Of a stretch of 64,000 nucleotides of DNA, positions 43,959 to 53,459 are shown one piece after another. The stretch's first letter is position 1, and every line of letters begins with the position of its first letter. The position numbers and the translations under genes were made by a program. The DNA comes from Pelagicoccus mobilis (lineage in GTDB: Bacteria > Verrucomicrobiota > Verrucomicrobiia > Opitutales > Opitutaceae), in assembly GCF_016595505.1 (NCBI RefSeq), contig NZ_JAENIL010000016.1:62001-126000 (forward strand), given 5' to 3'. The notes below the pieces were generated by a model that was given only the letters and a program-made list of their open reading frames with translations, had not been told where the DNA came from and made no database searches.

Positions 43959-45353
43959 CTAGTCCGTGGCATCGTGCAGATTTTTCCAATCCTGGTAGGT
44001 GGGCCGATGCTCAGCGTCGCGTTCCCCAAAACCCTCGGGCGCAGGCGGACACTCTTCGAGAAGTTTTCGAAGTCTCACAAAGACCTCACGCCTCTCTCCC
44101 TCTACCGCCACCTGCGAAAGATCGTTTTTCTCCTCCCAATCTTCACCGGGTCTGAAAAAACCACCATCAGCATAGAGCTTGTACTCAGCAGTGCGGGCAA
44201 ACTGCCCTGTCTTCTTTTTATACCAATAGGGCTCGTAATGGCAGAACACCCAATCACGTGGGTTGCCCTTCTCTCCTTTCAGCTGAGGAAAGAAGCTTCG
44301 CCCATCAATTGGATCGCGCTCGCTCATCGTGTAGCGTGCCGCGTCAGCAAATGTCGGATACATGTCTGTGAAATCGACCAAATCCTTCGAAACGAGTCCC
44401 TGTGGCGTATGTCCTTTCCAGTAGGCGACCAGCGGAACGTGCGTCCCCGTTTCTTTCATCATACCCTTTCCGCCCTGTACTTGCTGCCCCTTCCAGCTCG
44501 AGGAGAGGCGGCTATGCGTTCCGTTATCCGCGGTGAATAGGATGATCGTATTCTCTGCCACTCCCAACGCTTCCGTTTTGGCAACGATCCGTCCAACCAG
44601 TTTATCCATGTAGTTTACCATGGCCTGAAAATTAACTTTCGCCTCCGCGTCGTCTTTGACCTTCGCATTGGCTTTCTGGGTCCGCGGAGAATCGCCAATC
44701 GTATCGGGCGTTTTGACGAACGGGTCATGCACGAGAACCATCGGATAATAGACGAAGAAGGGTTCGTCCTGGTTCTCCGCCATGAAGTCGCAGACAAAGT
44801 CCGTAAACAAATCAGGGCCATATAAACCTTCGTTTTGCTCAGCCGTAATGAACTCTCCATTACGTTCGATTGGAGGGCTCCAAAACCGCTCCCCCTCGCC
44901 TTTTCCCTTCGTCAGCTGCCAAAGACAGTACTCGTCAAAACCTGCCTGATGCGGACGAGAGTTGTCGTCGTAACCTTCCAGGTTGTTGTACAAGCCATTG
45001 AGTTGCCACTTCCCTGCGATCGCAGTTTTGTAGCCTGCGTCCTGCATCATGTGAGCAAAGGTTCGGTCCTGCGGGTTCAGGTAACCAAAATGCGTGTAGT
45101 TGCGAAAGCTATACTGACCGGTCATGATCTGCACTCGCGACGGCGTACAAATCGGAGTGGAGTAACAGTGCTCGAAACGGATGCCGCTCTCCGCCAATCG
45201 ATCAATGTTCGGCGTTTCATAATCATCCGCCCCATAACAGCCAAAGGCTTCCCAGCCCACATCGTCCGCCATGATCAAGATCACGTTCGGTTTGGAAGCC
45301 GCTGAAACGAGCGCTACAAGGGAAACGAAAACAACAAAGAGGGGTACCTTCAT
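43959..45353 (-). CDS. Secreted type I sulfatase
   Basis: 464 residues. Signal peptide about 1-19; metal site MADDVGWEAFG (D29, D30); formylglycine motif ICTPSR with canonical C-T-P-S-R near residue 69, followed by QIMTGQYS. GKWQLNG near residue 115 replaces the more common GKWHLG. TADNGTHSR supplies the second metal site and VSKDLVDFTDMYPT the C-terminal conserved element. It should desulfate an extracellular carbohydrate. First gene of a minus-strand group with the membrane protein and phosphatase, though the inverted repeat at 43851-43922 lies between. Confidence 0.94.
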   Translation of the reverse strand: MKVPLFVVFVSLVALVSAASKPNVILIMADDVGWEAFGCYGADDYETPNIDRLAESGIRFEHCYSTPICTPSRVQIMTGQYSFRNYTHFGYLNPQDRTFAHMMQDAGYKTAIAGKWQLNGLYNNLEGYDDNSRPHQAGFDEYCLWQLTKGKGEGERFWSPPIERNGEFITAEQNEGLYGPDLFTDFVCDFMAENQDEPFFVYYPMVLVHDPFVKTPDTIGDSPRTQKANAKVKDDAEAKVNFQAMVNYMDKLVGRIVAKTEALGVAENTIILFTADNGTHSRLSSSWKGQQVQGGKGMMKETGTHVPLVAYWKGHTPQGLVSKDLVDFTDMYPTFADAARYTMSERDPIDGRSFFPQLKGEKGNPRDWVFCHYEPYWYKKKTGQFARTAEYKLYADGGFFRPGEDWEEKNDLSQVAVEGERREVFVRLRKLLEECPPAPEGFGERDAEHRPTYQDWKNLHDATD

Positions 45354-45408
45354 CAGAGGCCATCCTTCAAACGAGAGTCACGAACGCCAAACAAATAACC
45401 AGTGCATC

Positions 45409-45564
45409 GTTTAAAGGTAGGGTTTGGGCGTCGCCCCAAACCTAAAGACGGCAGGTCACCGCCCTGCCCTACAACCAGCAGCAATCGTAGGGCCGTCGCT
45501 TGCGACGCGCCGCATATCCAACTCCGACCTTCCAATGTTGCGGCGTGGCGCGAGCGCCAGCCCT
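45409..45564. repeat. Cluster of three hairpin repeats
   Basis: GGTTTGGG/CCCAAACC at 45421-45442, GGCAGG/CCTGCC near 45450-45468, and a 26-base imperfect inverted repeat with arms 45489-45514 and 45539-45564 of the same family as 43851-43922. The last arm ends one base before the stop codon of the GNAT gene. Confidence 0.65.
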
Positions 45565-46497
45565 TCAAGCCGTCTCCGGCATGAAAGTCGGCATCGAGAT
45601 TCCCTTCACAGGAGCGACCTCTCCGGTGCTTTGCCCCAAGTGTAGTTCACAGTTCTTCGCCTTCAGACGGTACATCGCTTGCACGATCTCTCCTCGATCC
45701 GATGGCACCAGCCAAACCATCGTTTTCCCCTTGCGGACATCCAGCTCGGTTTGGATCAAGGCAATCGCATCCTGATCCGACCGCATGCAACCGGGACCAA
45801 GCAGGCTACTCGCAGGGTGACAGATCGACGCGAGAAAACCATCGAGTCTTCCCTCTTCGCCCTCGATCACGCTCATGTGCCAATAGCCCTTTTCGTTGCG
45901 AATAAAATACTCGAAGTCAGACCCGCGTCTTAGTCCGGCCACTTCATGTTCGAGTTCGACCATCGCTGGCACATCCTCTAACCGAGCATCGCGAACTCGC
46001 TTCGCCTGTGGGCAGTCAATTCGTATCCCTTCTGCGGGTACGTCCAAGATCATATCCTGATAAACAGCAAACGGCTTGAAACCTGCCCGGTTATACAGCG
46101 AAAAGGAATCGAGGTTCATCGCGCTCGAAACGAGTCGAACGTCTTTCGATTCCCCGCGGGCAAAGTCGAGAATGTAGGCCAACAATCGCCGAGCAACGCC
46201 TCTCCCCGCGAAGTCTGGATGAGCATTCATGATACCGAGCGACACATGCGTTTCGCGCGGATGGTAGAAGCAGGATCCCGCAATCCGACTCGTCTCCTCG
46301 TCAACCGCCAGCACGCAACGCCCCGGATCCAGATCCTCGTAGACCTCGCAAAACAAGCGGGTGGCAGCAGGCTCGCCCGTGAAGATATCGTGTCCCCGGT
46401 TGGCTTGATACCAAGCGTTGGTGGAATGGAAGATAAGGGCCGAGATCTCGTCCCAGTCTTCTTTCTCCGCGTGCCGAAGCCTAATCGAGTCTTCCAT
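45565..46497 (-). CDS. GNAT-family protein with two acetyltransferase-like domains
   Basis: 310 residues. The first domain (1-155) is a clear GNAT: LRHAEKEDWDEISALI, then the acetyl-CoA loop HPDFAGRGVARRLLAYIL near residue 95 and FSLYNRAGFKPFAVYQ. The second half (160-300) keeps the fold pattern (RDARLEDVPAMVELEHE) but lacks a clear R-x-x-G-x-G/A loop, so it may be a degenerate, structural domain. The substrate is not known. It lies seven bases after the lactonase-like gene (46505-47599), suggesting one transcript. Confidence 0.88.
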   Translation of the reverse strand: MEDSIRLRHAEKEDWDEISALIFHSTNAWYQANRGHDIFTGEPAATRLFCEVYEDLDPGRCVLAVDEETSRIAGSCFYHPRETHVSLGIMNAHPDFAGRGVARRLLAYILDFARGESKDVRLVSSAMNLDSFSLYNRAGFKPFAVYQDMILDVPAEGIRIDCPQAKRVRDARLEDVPAMVELEHEVAGLRRGSDFEYFIRNEKGYWHMSVIEGEEGRLDGFLASICHPASSLLGPGCMRSDQDAIALIQTELDVRKGKTMVWLVPSDRGEIVQAMYRLKAKNCELHLGQSTGEVAPVKGISMPTFMPETA

Positions 46498-46504
46498 CTA
46501 TTTT

Positions 46505-47599
46505 TTAGCGGAGGTCAAAGTCTCTTACCCGGCCCGCCGTGGCGATCGTATCTTCGAGTTCCAACGAGCCATCTGACTTGATTTCGAACACCGACAGTTT
46601 CTGTTCACCAGACTCGCTGACCACCAGATGCGTGCTCTTCGGAGACACGTCAATGGCCCACGGAATCTGTCCTACATTGGTTCGCGATCGAAGCGTCAAC
46701 CTACCATCTTCCCCGATCGAAAACGCGAATACACAATCCTCCAATCCTTCGGGATCACGGTTGGCTACAAATATCCACTGCCCATCGGGCGAGATCGCGA
46801 TATCAGATGCGTTCACGCTCTTCTCGCTTTTGGAGTATGGAATCTGACGTGGTCTTGATGTAGCGAACTGCAGATCATTCAACTGCCCATCATCGGCGAT
46901 TTCATAAACGCTGACTCCCAAATGTTGTTCGTTGCTGAAATAGGCAATCGGCAAACTCGGATGGTAGGCGACGTGTCTCGGACCAAATAACGCGGGCGGG
47001 TTCGCATTGAAGGGAGTGAGCGGTTTGAGCTCTCCTGACTCATCGTCAAAGGAGAATTGGAAAAGAGCGTTATTCAGCTTCACACAGGGAATGTAGACAT
47101 ATCGATTGTCCAACGTCGGCAGAATGCAGTGGGCCTCCTTGTTGGGCACTTTATCATAAAAGGTCTTCTCTCCAACCAGACCATCATCTCCGATTCGATA
47201 GGTCGCCAATTCTCCGCTTCGGTAATTTACGGTGAGGAAGAACCGATCTGTCCTATCAACGCTCGTGTAACCTGAAGGATGAGGCAGCGTCTTAGTGCCC
47301 AGCAACTCGATCTCTCCCTTTGGACCAACTTCAACAGTGGCCGCTGCCGTCCCGTCGCCACTACGACCACTGACAATCAGTCTCTCCTTTTTAGAATCAA
47401 ACGCTGTTCCAGAGGGAGCAAAGGGAAGCCCAACCGCTCCTTCTCGAACGAATGCAGCATTGCCGCCCTCGACCTTCACACGCAAATGAACGAGTTGCTT
47501 CTTATCGGATTCCGGAAGAAAAACGAAAAAGTCGTCCTTCGAGAAGGCGTTGAAATTTAGGATCAAGGTACAGAGAAGGCAAATCAGGCTACGAGTCAT
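46505..47599 (-). CDS. Secreted lactonase-type seven-bladed propeller protein
   Basis: 364 residues with signal peptide MTRSLICLLCTLILNFNAFS. Repeated blades with LPHPSGYTSVDRTDRFFLTV, KEAHCILPTLDNRYVYIP, GPRHVAYHPSLPIAYFSNEQ and AISPDGQWIFVANRD are typical of the 6-phosphogluconolactonase/YbhE-type family. The conserved H-x-V-x-x-P-like segments are present. Being exported, it more likely acts on sugar lactones outside the cytoplasm than in the pentose phosphate path. It shares a transcript with the GNAT gene and follows the sulfatase at 47650-49104 with a 50-base gap. Confidence 0.88.
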   Translation of the reverse strand: MTRSLICLLCTLILNFNAFSKDDFFVFLPESDKKQLVHLRVKVEGGNAAFVREGAVGLPFAPSGTAFDSKKERLIVSGRSGDGTAAATVEVGPKGEIELLGTKTLPHPSGYTSVDRTDRFFLTVNYRSGELATYRIGDDGLVGEKTFYDKVPNKEAHCILPTLDNRYVYIPCVKLNNALFQFSFDDESGELKPLTPFNANPPALFGPRHVAYHPSLPIAYFSNEQHLGVSVYEIADDGQLNDLQFATSRPRQIPYSKSEKSVNASDIAISPDGQWIFVANRDPEGLEDCVFAFSIGEDGRLTLRSRTNVGQIPWAIDVSPKSTHLVVSESGEQKLSVFEIKSDGSLELEDTIATAGRVRDFDLR

Positions 47600-47649
47600 T
47601 CCGCCGAAACTACAGATCCCAAGGCAGTCGACTCAAACCGAAAACGAAC

Positions 47650-49104
47650 TCAGTCGGGAACCTTTGCTCGATTGAAAGGGAGCTCAAACGTATCCTCGTA
47701 CCCGATACGCTTTCTCATCAACACATAGCGACGCGTTTGCACAAAGAGATCCATCTCGCCCGTGAATCGTGGATCAGACGTCTGCAAACCATAGGTTTTC
47801 ATCTTTTCAGAGAGGCTCCGGATTTTGACAGCATACTTAGGATCATCCGCCAAGTTCTTCATCTCCCAAGGGTCCGTCGCGAGATCGTAGAATTCCATCG
47901 AAGAGGGCTCGACCAAGCGTTCGCTAGGCAGTGGCTTACCACCTTCATCCACATTGCTGTATCGGAAGATCAGAGAATAGCGTCCCTCGCGAATGCTCCG
48001 CGACGAGCGTGACTGCGGATCAAACTCCCCATGCCACTCCAGCCCTGTCATCATCCAATTTCGCTCGGGATCAATCTGTCCGGAATCACCGGATAGAAGG
48101 ATTGGCAACAAACTCTCGCCCGACATGCCTTGTGGTTTCTCAACCCCAGCGAGTTCCAAGAACGTAGGAGCGAAATCCCGAAAATTCACGAAGTCGGTCA
48201 CCGTCCGACCAGCTTCCATCCGGGACGGCCACATCACTGCCAATGGAATATGCACGCCATAGTCATAGGCAGACGCTTTTGCGAAAAGCTGCCCATCACG
48301 AACCACGACCGTTCCATTGTCAGACGTAACAATCAGCAGCGTATTATCCAACTCACCCTTCGCCTCCAATAGGTCGATCATCTTCTGCAGCTGCAAATCG
48401 GCATAACAAATCTCGTAGAGAATATTCGCCCGATTGATTCTATTCTCCCGAGTATCTTCCAGCACCGGCGGCATCGGAATGTCGTCGAGCGTCAAACCGT
48501 ACTCCTTCTCAAGCCGTAGATAGTTTTTCGGATCCATCGGGTCATGAGGTTCCGTGACACCCGCCCAGAAGAAGAAGGGTTGCGCCTCTTTACGGTCTTC
48601 CAAAAACCGCTCGAAGTTAGCCACGTAGTCATAGGGCGTAAGATCAGGCAACTGATTCTCGACCTCTATTTCGTTATACTCCCGAACGAAAAGATTGTCA
48701 TGGCTGTCCTCATTTACCACGCCAGGGCCCCATCCTTTATCGGTGTACCCGACGTGATAACCGGCATCATGTAAGAGGTGCGTGAATACAGGTATCGTTT
48801 TCGGCACATACGCCTGAATGAACGCTCCTTGTTCCAATTCCCAAAAATTCCGCCCTGCCAAAACACTCGCTCTCGCTGGAGCGCACGAAGGGGCTGAAGT
48901 GTAACCATTGGTGAACAACGCCCCCTGCTCCGCCACCTTGTCAAAGGCAGGCGTCGGCAAAGGCGACCAACCATAAGCGCTCCGTTCCAACCAACTTTCA
49001 TCATCAGTGATGAACAACAAAATATTCGGCCGTTCGCCCCCCTGGACGCGCAGCAAGGCTCCGCCGAATAAAACGAGCAACAAAGCAATTCTCAACATGA
49101 TCAT
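47650..49104 (-). CDS. Secreted type I sulfatase with C-A-P-A-R motif
   Basis: 484 residues. Signal peptide about 1-22 (RIALLLVLFGGALLRVQGG), then LFITDDESW (metal Asp pair D34, D35). The formylglycine motif is C74-A-P-A-R, where the fourth place is Ala rather than Ser/Thr; C and R remain. DKGWGPG near residue 102 replaces GKWHLG. TSDNGT near 270 gives the second metal site. This variant resembles the N-sulfoglucosamine-sulfohydrolase-like branch. Substrate is not known. It precedes the lactonase-like gene on the same strand. Confidence 0.92.
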   Translation of the reverse strand: MIMLRIALLLVLFGGALLRVQGGERPNILLFITDDESWLERSAYGWSPLPTPAFDKVAEQGALFTNGYTSAPSCAPARASVLAGRNFWELEQGAFIQAYVPKTIPVFTHLLHDAGYHVGYTDKGWGPGVVNEDSHDNLFVREYNEIEVENQLPDLTPYDYVANFERFLEDRKEAQPFFFWAGVTEPHDPMDPKNYLRLEKEYGLTLDDIPMPPVLEDTRENRINRANILYEICYADLQLQKMIDLLEAKGELDNTLLIVTSDNGTVVVRDGQLFAKASAYDYGVHIPLAVMWPSRMEAGRTVTDFVNFRDFAPTFLELAGVEKPQGMSGESLLPILLSGDSGQIDPERNWMMTGLEWHGEFDPQSRSSRSIREGRYSLIFRYSNVDEGGKPLPSERLVEPSSMEFYDLATDPWEMKNLADDPKYAVKIRSLSEKMKTYGLQTSDPRFTGEMDLFVQTRRYVLMRKRIGYEDTFELPFNRAKVPD

Positions 49105-49240
49105 TTCAGGTATTTCCTACAGAGAACAAGATGCAGCAAAAGCGTTAGCGGTAAACGAATAGCCTAGTAAACGGTCGACCTATCGCAGCTGGTTTTCAAC
49201 TCTGACTCGGACCACAACTGAACGAGATTCTGCACGTTTT

Positions 49241-49360
49241 TTTTAAACCACGGATTTACACAGATCTGATGGAGAGGCTAATTTCAGAAACCACCCTTCC
49301 CCTCACATTAAACACCTTCCAGAACATCCACAAAAATCTGTGCAATCTGTGGTCAAAAAA
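49241..49360. repeat. Imperfect inverted repeat with 'ACCACGGATT' ends
   Basis: ACCACGGATTTACACAGAT near 49247 pairs imperfectly with AATCTGTGCAATCTGTGGT ending at 49353, flanked by T- and A-runs. Similar 'ACCACGGATTTACACGGATT' elements are known as dispersed short repeats in diverse bacteria. It lies directly behind the stop of the sulfatase at 49362 and might also end transcription. Confidence 0.6.
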
Positions 49361-49361
49361 A

Positions 49362-51218
49362 TTAAACTTCCGGGATCAATTCCGGCGGTACATCGAACTT
49401 CTTGTCGTCCGCTCCCCCGGCGAAGTTGCTAATGCTATAGCTGTTCGGCTTGGACCAATCGCATTCCACACGACCGTCTCCCAGCAGGATAGTACCGAGC
49501 TTTTGACGAAACCAATCCGCGAGCTCACGATACTCCTTTGCATCCGCGACATTGTTCTTTTCCAAGGGATCGACTCGCAGATCGTAGAGAGCCATATCGG
49601 CCTTCGGGCGCTCGCAGTCGAGAGCCCACATAATGTCTGAGTTTAGATCTCCCACTCGGGAGTGATCCCACTTGTCACGCGTCCGCATAGAGAATGCAAA
49701 TTCTTCAGTTCGCATAAAGCCGCGATGTCCACAAATCACGTTCAGCTCGCCGATCGCATATTCGCGCTTGAGCTCCTCATCCGTCAAAACCTCGGCGAGA
49801 TCGTAGCCATCCAAGTATCCATACTTCGGATCGCTCACATCCTCGCCCGCGGCGGCCAACATGGTCGGAGCAAAGTCGACGAACTCGACAAACTCATCGT
49901 GTATCTTACCAGCAGGGTACTTCTCTTTGTCTGAGGAAACGATAATCGCCGCATCCATGATCGACTGCGTCCACGGACCGAACTTCGCCATCATGCCCTG
50001 TTCGCCAAGGTGCCAACCATGGTCACCCACCGTGTAAACGATCAGGTACTCTTCCCCTTGCTTCTCGCAATACTCCTTGAAGGCTTCCACCGACTCACCG
50101 ATCAACGCGTCTCCGTACGCACAAAAAGCGTAGTAATCCTGGATGGCTTGATGCTTTTCCTCTTCGGTCAATTGATCCGTTTTGCACTCGTTATACATGA
50201 TCACGAGCTGCGGCGGAAAGTTTGATAGCTCATCTGTACTGAACTCGGGGATACGGTATTTTTTCTTTCGGAAAACATCACGAAAAACCTTGGGAGGAAT
50301 CACCGGCGTGTGCGGCAGCGTAAATCCGAGATTGATGAACAGCGGCTTGCTCGTATCAGCTCCTTTTACCTTTTTGCCCCAAGAGGTCTGGTAGCTTTTG
50401 TCCGCGTTTTTCAGATAGTTCTTCATCTCGCGCACGACATGCCCATCGATGGTCTCTCCCGCAGGGTATGGATTTACGCCTCCTAAAATAAGTCCTGTAT
50501 TCAAACGAGTATACGAACGGAGGATATCAAACTCTTCCTCCACTCGATCTTTGATTGCGAGATCCCGCTCAGGAAGCGGATTGTGGCGATCCTGCTTGTA
50601 GTATTCCATCTTCCCGTCCTGCGGGTGGATGATGGTTTCTTTCATGAACTCCGGAGTAAAAATCCCGTGCGGGAAGATGTATTTTCCTCCGCTGGTAAAA
50701 ATATCGCCTACCCCATTTCGTTGCAGGTCGCTCGCGAAGTTGATCGTGAAGTCATAAAAATCCGCCGGACTATTTTCTTTCTTATTGAGAGAATTCACCG
50801 TTCCCCAACCGGTCTTTCCAAACACAGCCGTACCGTAGCCTTTATCTCTCAAGGTCTGCGAAACCATGGGCTTCACGAAGTCTGGCATCTGGTGAGTCGT
50901 GCCCCAGCGATACTGTCCGCGGCGGTGCGGATAACGGCCAGACTGCATCGAGCCACGCGATGGCGTGCACATCGGCGAATTGCAAACCGCCTTCGTAAAG
51001 AGCACCCCTTCCTTCGCCAAAGCATCTACATTCGGCGACGAAACATAGCCAAGATAGCTTTCGTTCTTTCCGGTAGTCGCTCGATTGTAGCACTCCAGCG
51101 AATCCGCCCGTTGGTCATCAGTGATGATCCACAGGATGTTCGGCTGTTTCTCAGCCATTACATTGGCAACCATTCCCCACACGCACGCCAACACGAAAGT
51201 AAACCCTAGCTTATTCAT
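49362..51218 (-). CDS. Secreted type I sulfatase (large)
   Basis: 618 residues from the ATG at 51218, selected because the signal peptide (MNKLGFTFVLACVWGMVANV) begins there; a longer frame to 51296 adds an unlikely basic head. Metal site IITDDQRAD (D34, D35), formylglycine motif C84-T-P-S-R followed by GSMQSGRYPHRRGQ, FGKTGWGT near 140, and VGDHGWHLGEQ near 395. The 40-50 extra residues relative to the neighbours lie in mid-protein loops. It should desulfate an extracellular carbohydrate. Divergent from the transporter remnant at 51249. Confidence 0.94.
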   Translation of the reverse strand: MNKLGFTFVLACVWGMVANVMAEKQPNILWIITDDQRADSLECYNRATTGKNESYLGYVSSPNVDALAKEGVLFTKAVCNSPMCTPSRGSMQSGRYPHRRGQYRWGTTHQMPDFVKPMVSQTLRDKGYGTAVFGKTGWGTVNSLNKKENSPADFYDFTINFASDLQRNGVGDIFTSGGKYIFPHGIFTPEFMKETIIHPQDGKMEYYKQDRHNPLPERDLAIKDRVEEEFDILRSYTRLNTGLILGGVNPYPAGETIDGHVVREMKNYLKNADKSYQTSWGKKVKGADTSKPLFINLGFTLPHTPVIPPKVFRDVFRKKKYRIPEFSTDELSNFPPQLVIMYNECKTDQLTEEEKHQAIQDYYAFCAYGDALIGESVEAFKEYCEKQGEEYLIVYTVGDHGWHLGEQGMMAKFGPWTQSIMDAAIIVSSDKEKYPAGKIHDEFVEFVDFAPTMLAAAGEDVSDPKYGYLDGYDLAEVLTDEELKREYAIGELNVICGHRGFMRTEEFAFSMRTRDKWDHSRVGDLNSDIMWALDCERPKADMALYDLRVDPLEKNNVADAKEYRELADWFRQKLGTILLGDGRVECDWSKPNSYSISNFAGGADDKKFDVPPELIPEV

Positions 51219-51248
51219 ACTTACTCTATTTATAAAACCGAACTGCCG

Positions 51249-51656
51249 ATGCTGCCGACTCCCCAACGAACTTATGCGTTTAAGAGCCAATGGCATCCAT
51301 TAATTAACTACACTCGAAAAGGAAAAGGCACCCGCTGGGTTTGCATCCCAACAGGACTCACGCTCACAATAGCTTGCCTGCTCCACGCACTCTTTTGCCA
51401 AGAACGATATCTGACAGTGTCCATGACAGTCGCCTTGCTGCTTGGAAGCGTCATTCTACAACACGCAGTAGGCTTCGATCGCGCTCTAGGCGGAAACCAA
51501 AGCGAAGCAACCCTAGAGAGGCTACTGGTCTCCTACGCCGTCATCCCCTGCATCGGCTTGATCGCCGTATTCCTCATTCTGCTACGCTACCCACTCACTC
51601 GAAAAAGAACCTTAGAAATTCGTCGAGCCCTCGAATGCCGACGCGAAGCAGTTTAG
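51249..51656 (+). pseudogene. C-terminal remnant of a GPH-family sugar symporter
   Basis: 135 codons. From about residue 35 the sequence reads as the last two transmembrane helices and tail of a GPH symporter: VGFDRALGGNQSEATLERLL, a hydrophobic helix, then RYPLTRKRTLEIRRALECRR, which is the typical C-terminal end of these transporters. The first ~330 residues of the family are absent and the head is not homologous. It is a deletion remnant beside a sulfatase, showing that the second locus once had its own transporter. Confidence 0.65.
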
Positions 51657-51664
51657 AAACGGCA

Positions 51665-51697
51665 CAAAAAAAGACCTGCCCTTTTCAGAGCAGGTCT
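51665..51697 (-). terminator. Terminator of the RNA-binding protein gene
   Basis: AGACCTGC - 10 bases - GCAGGTCT followed on the minus strand by a T-run. About 26 bases beyond the RRM gene stop. Confidence 0.8.
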
Positions 51698-51722
51698 CCA
51701 AATTCTAATTACGCTGAAGCGA

Positions 51723-52142
51723 TTAGAAGCCGTCTTGGTAACCACCGCCACGGCGATCACGACGATCTCCTCCGCCACGGTAGCCGCCGCCACCGCCGCG
51801 TGGGCGATCGCTACGGTAACCACCACCGCCACCGCGTGGACGGTCTCCTCCGCGGAATCCACCGCCGCCGCCACGAGGGCCGCCACGTGGGCTGCGAGGA
51901 GCTCTTGGAGTTGCTTCACGTACAGTCAATTGACGGCCATCCAACTCTTGTCCGTTCAAACCTTCAACTGCTGCCTTGCCTTCTTCGGCGTTATCCATCG
52001 TCACAAAGCCAAAGCCGCGAGATCGACCGGTTTCACGGTCCATGATGATCTTTAGCTGTGACACCACGCCGAATTGCTCGAACGCGTCTTGCAGGTCCCC
52101 TTCTGAAAGACCGAAGGAGATGTTTCCTACGTATATTTCCAT
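51723..52142 (-). CDS. RNA-recognition-motif protein with Gly/Arg-rich tail
   Basis: 139 residues. Residues 1-78 form one RRM: RNP2 is IYVGNI (3-8) and RNP1 is RGFGFVTM (about 42-49). The tail consists of RGG-type repeats (PRGGGGGFRGGDRPRGGGGG) that help bind RNA and may promote condensation. This is the usual architecture of bacterial cold-induced RNA-binding proteins. Monocistronic with its own terminator. A long upstream leader may take part in its regulation. Confidence 0.95.
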   Translation of the reverse strand: MEIYVGNISFGLSEGDLQDAFEQFGVVSQLKIIMDRETGRSRGFGFVTMDNAEEGKAAVEGLNGQELDGRQLTVREATPRAPRSPRGGPRGGGGGFRGGDRPRGGGGGYRSDRPRGGGGGYRGGGDRRDRRGGGYQDGF

Positions 52143-52493
52143 TTATCTGATATTTGAAGCGTCGTATTGAGAAATAGGCAGATTCAAACAGCGACGCAAC
52201 AACCGGAAAATACCTCGAGCCATCAAACGATGACTTAACTAAAAGAGTAAGACACGGTTCAGAGAATATACAAATAGGCGAGGCCAAAAGCTTCTTTTTC
52301 AATTATGAGGACCTACGCTTTTTCACGTCTGTAACAACTGCTACGCAAGGGTTTAGCCCAAGTGGAAGCCATCGAAGATTCAGCGAAACGATATTCCTAC
52401 GGCAAAAAGCCTCCCGAAATGAGCCTAACGGTTCAGAGATGGGCCGCAAAGAAGCCTTGAATCCCTAGGCTCCATTCATCACTCAATGGCCTA
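52143..52493. other. Divergent intergenic region
   Basis: Space between the RRM gene (minus) and the antiporter gene (plus), expected to hold both promoters and a leader of the RRM mRNA. No clear promoter pair, riboswitch or repeat was recognised. Confidence 0.45.
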
Positions 52494-53459
52494 ATGCTAC
52501 TACCCATCATCGCTCTCATTATTGGCCTGATCGTGCTCATCTGGAGCGCGGACCGTTTCATCGACGGAGCCTCGGGCGTAGCTGGGCATTTCGGTATGCC
52601 CCCCCTGCTGATCGGGATCCTCATCGTCGGCTTCGGCACCTCAGCCCCGGAGCTCATCGTCTCAGCCATCGCCGCCTCGCAGGACAATCCGGGACTCGCT
52701 CTGGGCAACGCCTTCGGCTCAAACATCGCCAACATCGCCCTCATCCTCGGAGTCACCTCGATCATCATCCCCATCACCGTAAAATCGAGCGTACTTCGCA
52801 AAGAACTCCCAGTACTCGCCGCCGCGACCGCCCTAGTCGCCTACCTCGTTTGGGACTTGGATATTTCAGCCCTAGACGGGGTAATCATGCTGATCGTCTT
52901 TCTCGCCGTCATGGCCTGGTCCACCCGGGAAGGCATGAAATCTGGCTCCGACACGCTTGCGGAAGAATTCACTCAAGAGTTCGAGGAGAAGAAAATCTCG
53001 CTCGGGGCCTCGTTCGCTTGGCTGCTCATCGGTCTCCTCCTCCTCCTCGCCAGCTCGCGAGCCATGGTTTGGGGCGCAGTCGAAATCGCCACCGCTCTAG
53101 GCGTGAGCGATCTCGTGATCGGCCTCACCATCGTGGCAGTGGGAACCTCCCTTCCTGAACTCGCATCCTCCATTACCGCTGCGAGAAAGGGCGAACACGA
53201 TATCGTGCTCGGCAACATCATTGGCTCGAACATGTTCAACACGCTCGCCGTCGTGGGAATCGCCGCGGTTATCCACCCTTTCCAGACCGTATCCGACATT
53301 TTGACACGCGACCTCCCAGTAGTGGGCGGACTCACCCTCGCACTCTTCCTCGTGTGCTACCGTAAAGGAGGACAGGGCCGCGTCAATCGCGTCGAGGCCG
53401 CGTTTCTGATCCTAGCCTTTGCCGCCTACAACTGCTGGGTCTTCCTTTCCCAAAGCTAG
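52494..53459 (+). CDS. yrbG: Calcium/sodium antiporter, YrbG type
   Basis: 321 residues in two homologous halves. Each half carries the alpha-repeat of the CaCA superfamily: GFGTSAPELIVS with GNAFGSNIANIALILG in the first, and AVGTSLPELASS with GNIIGSNMFNTLAVVG in the second. About ten transmembrane helices. It should exchange Ca2+ against Na+ or H+ at the inner membrane. Its TAG overlaps the stop of the convergent PycTM-like gene in CTAG. Confidence 0.93.
   Translation: MLLPIIALIIGLIVLIWSADRFIDGASGVAGHFGMPPLLIGILIVGFGTSAPELIVSAIAASQDNPGLALGNAFGSNIANIALILGVTSIIIPITVKSSVLRKELPVLAAATALVAYLVWDLDISALDGVIMLIVFLAVMAWSTREGMKSGSDTLAEEFTQEFEEKKISLGASFAWLLIGLLLLLASSRAMVWGAVEIATALGVSDLVIGLTIVAVGTSLPELASSITAARKGEHDIVLGNIIGSNMFNTLAVVGIAAVIHPFQTVSDILTRDLPVVGGLTLALFLVCYRKGGQGRVNRVEAAFLILAFAAYNCWVFLSQS

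Noticed and set aside
51780-51900. Repeat array resembling a CRISPR or minisatellite
   Set aside because: The repetitiveness comes from RGG codons in the tail of the RRM protein and contains no unique spacers.
52433-52801. 122-codon minus-strand frame under the antiporter gene
   Set aside because: Shadow of the antiporter alpha-repeat on the opposite strand; no independent support.
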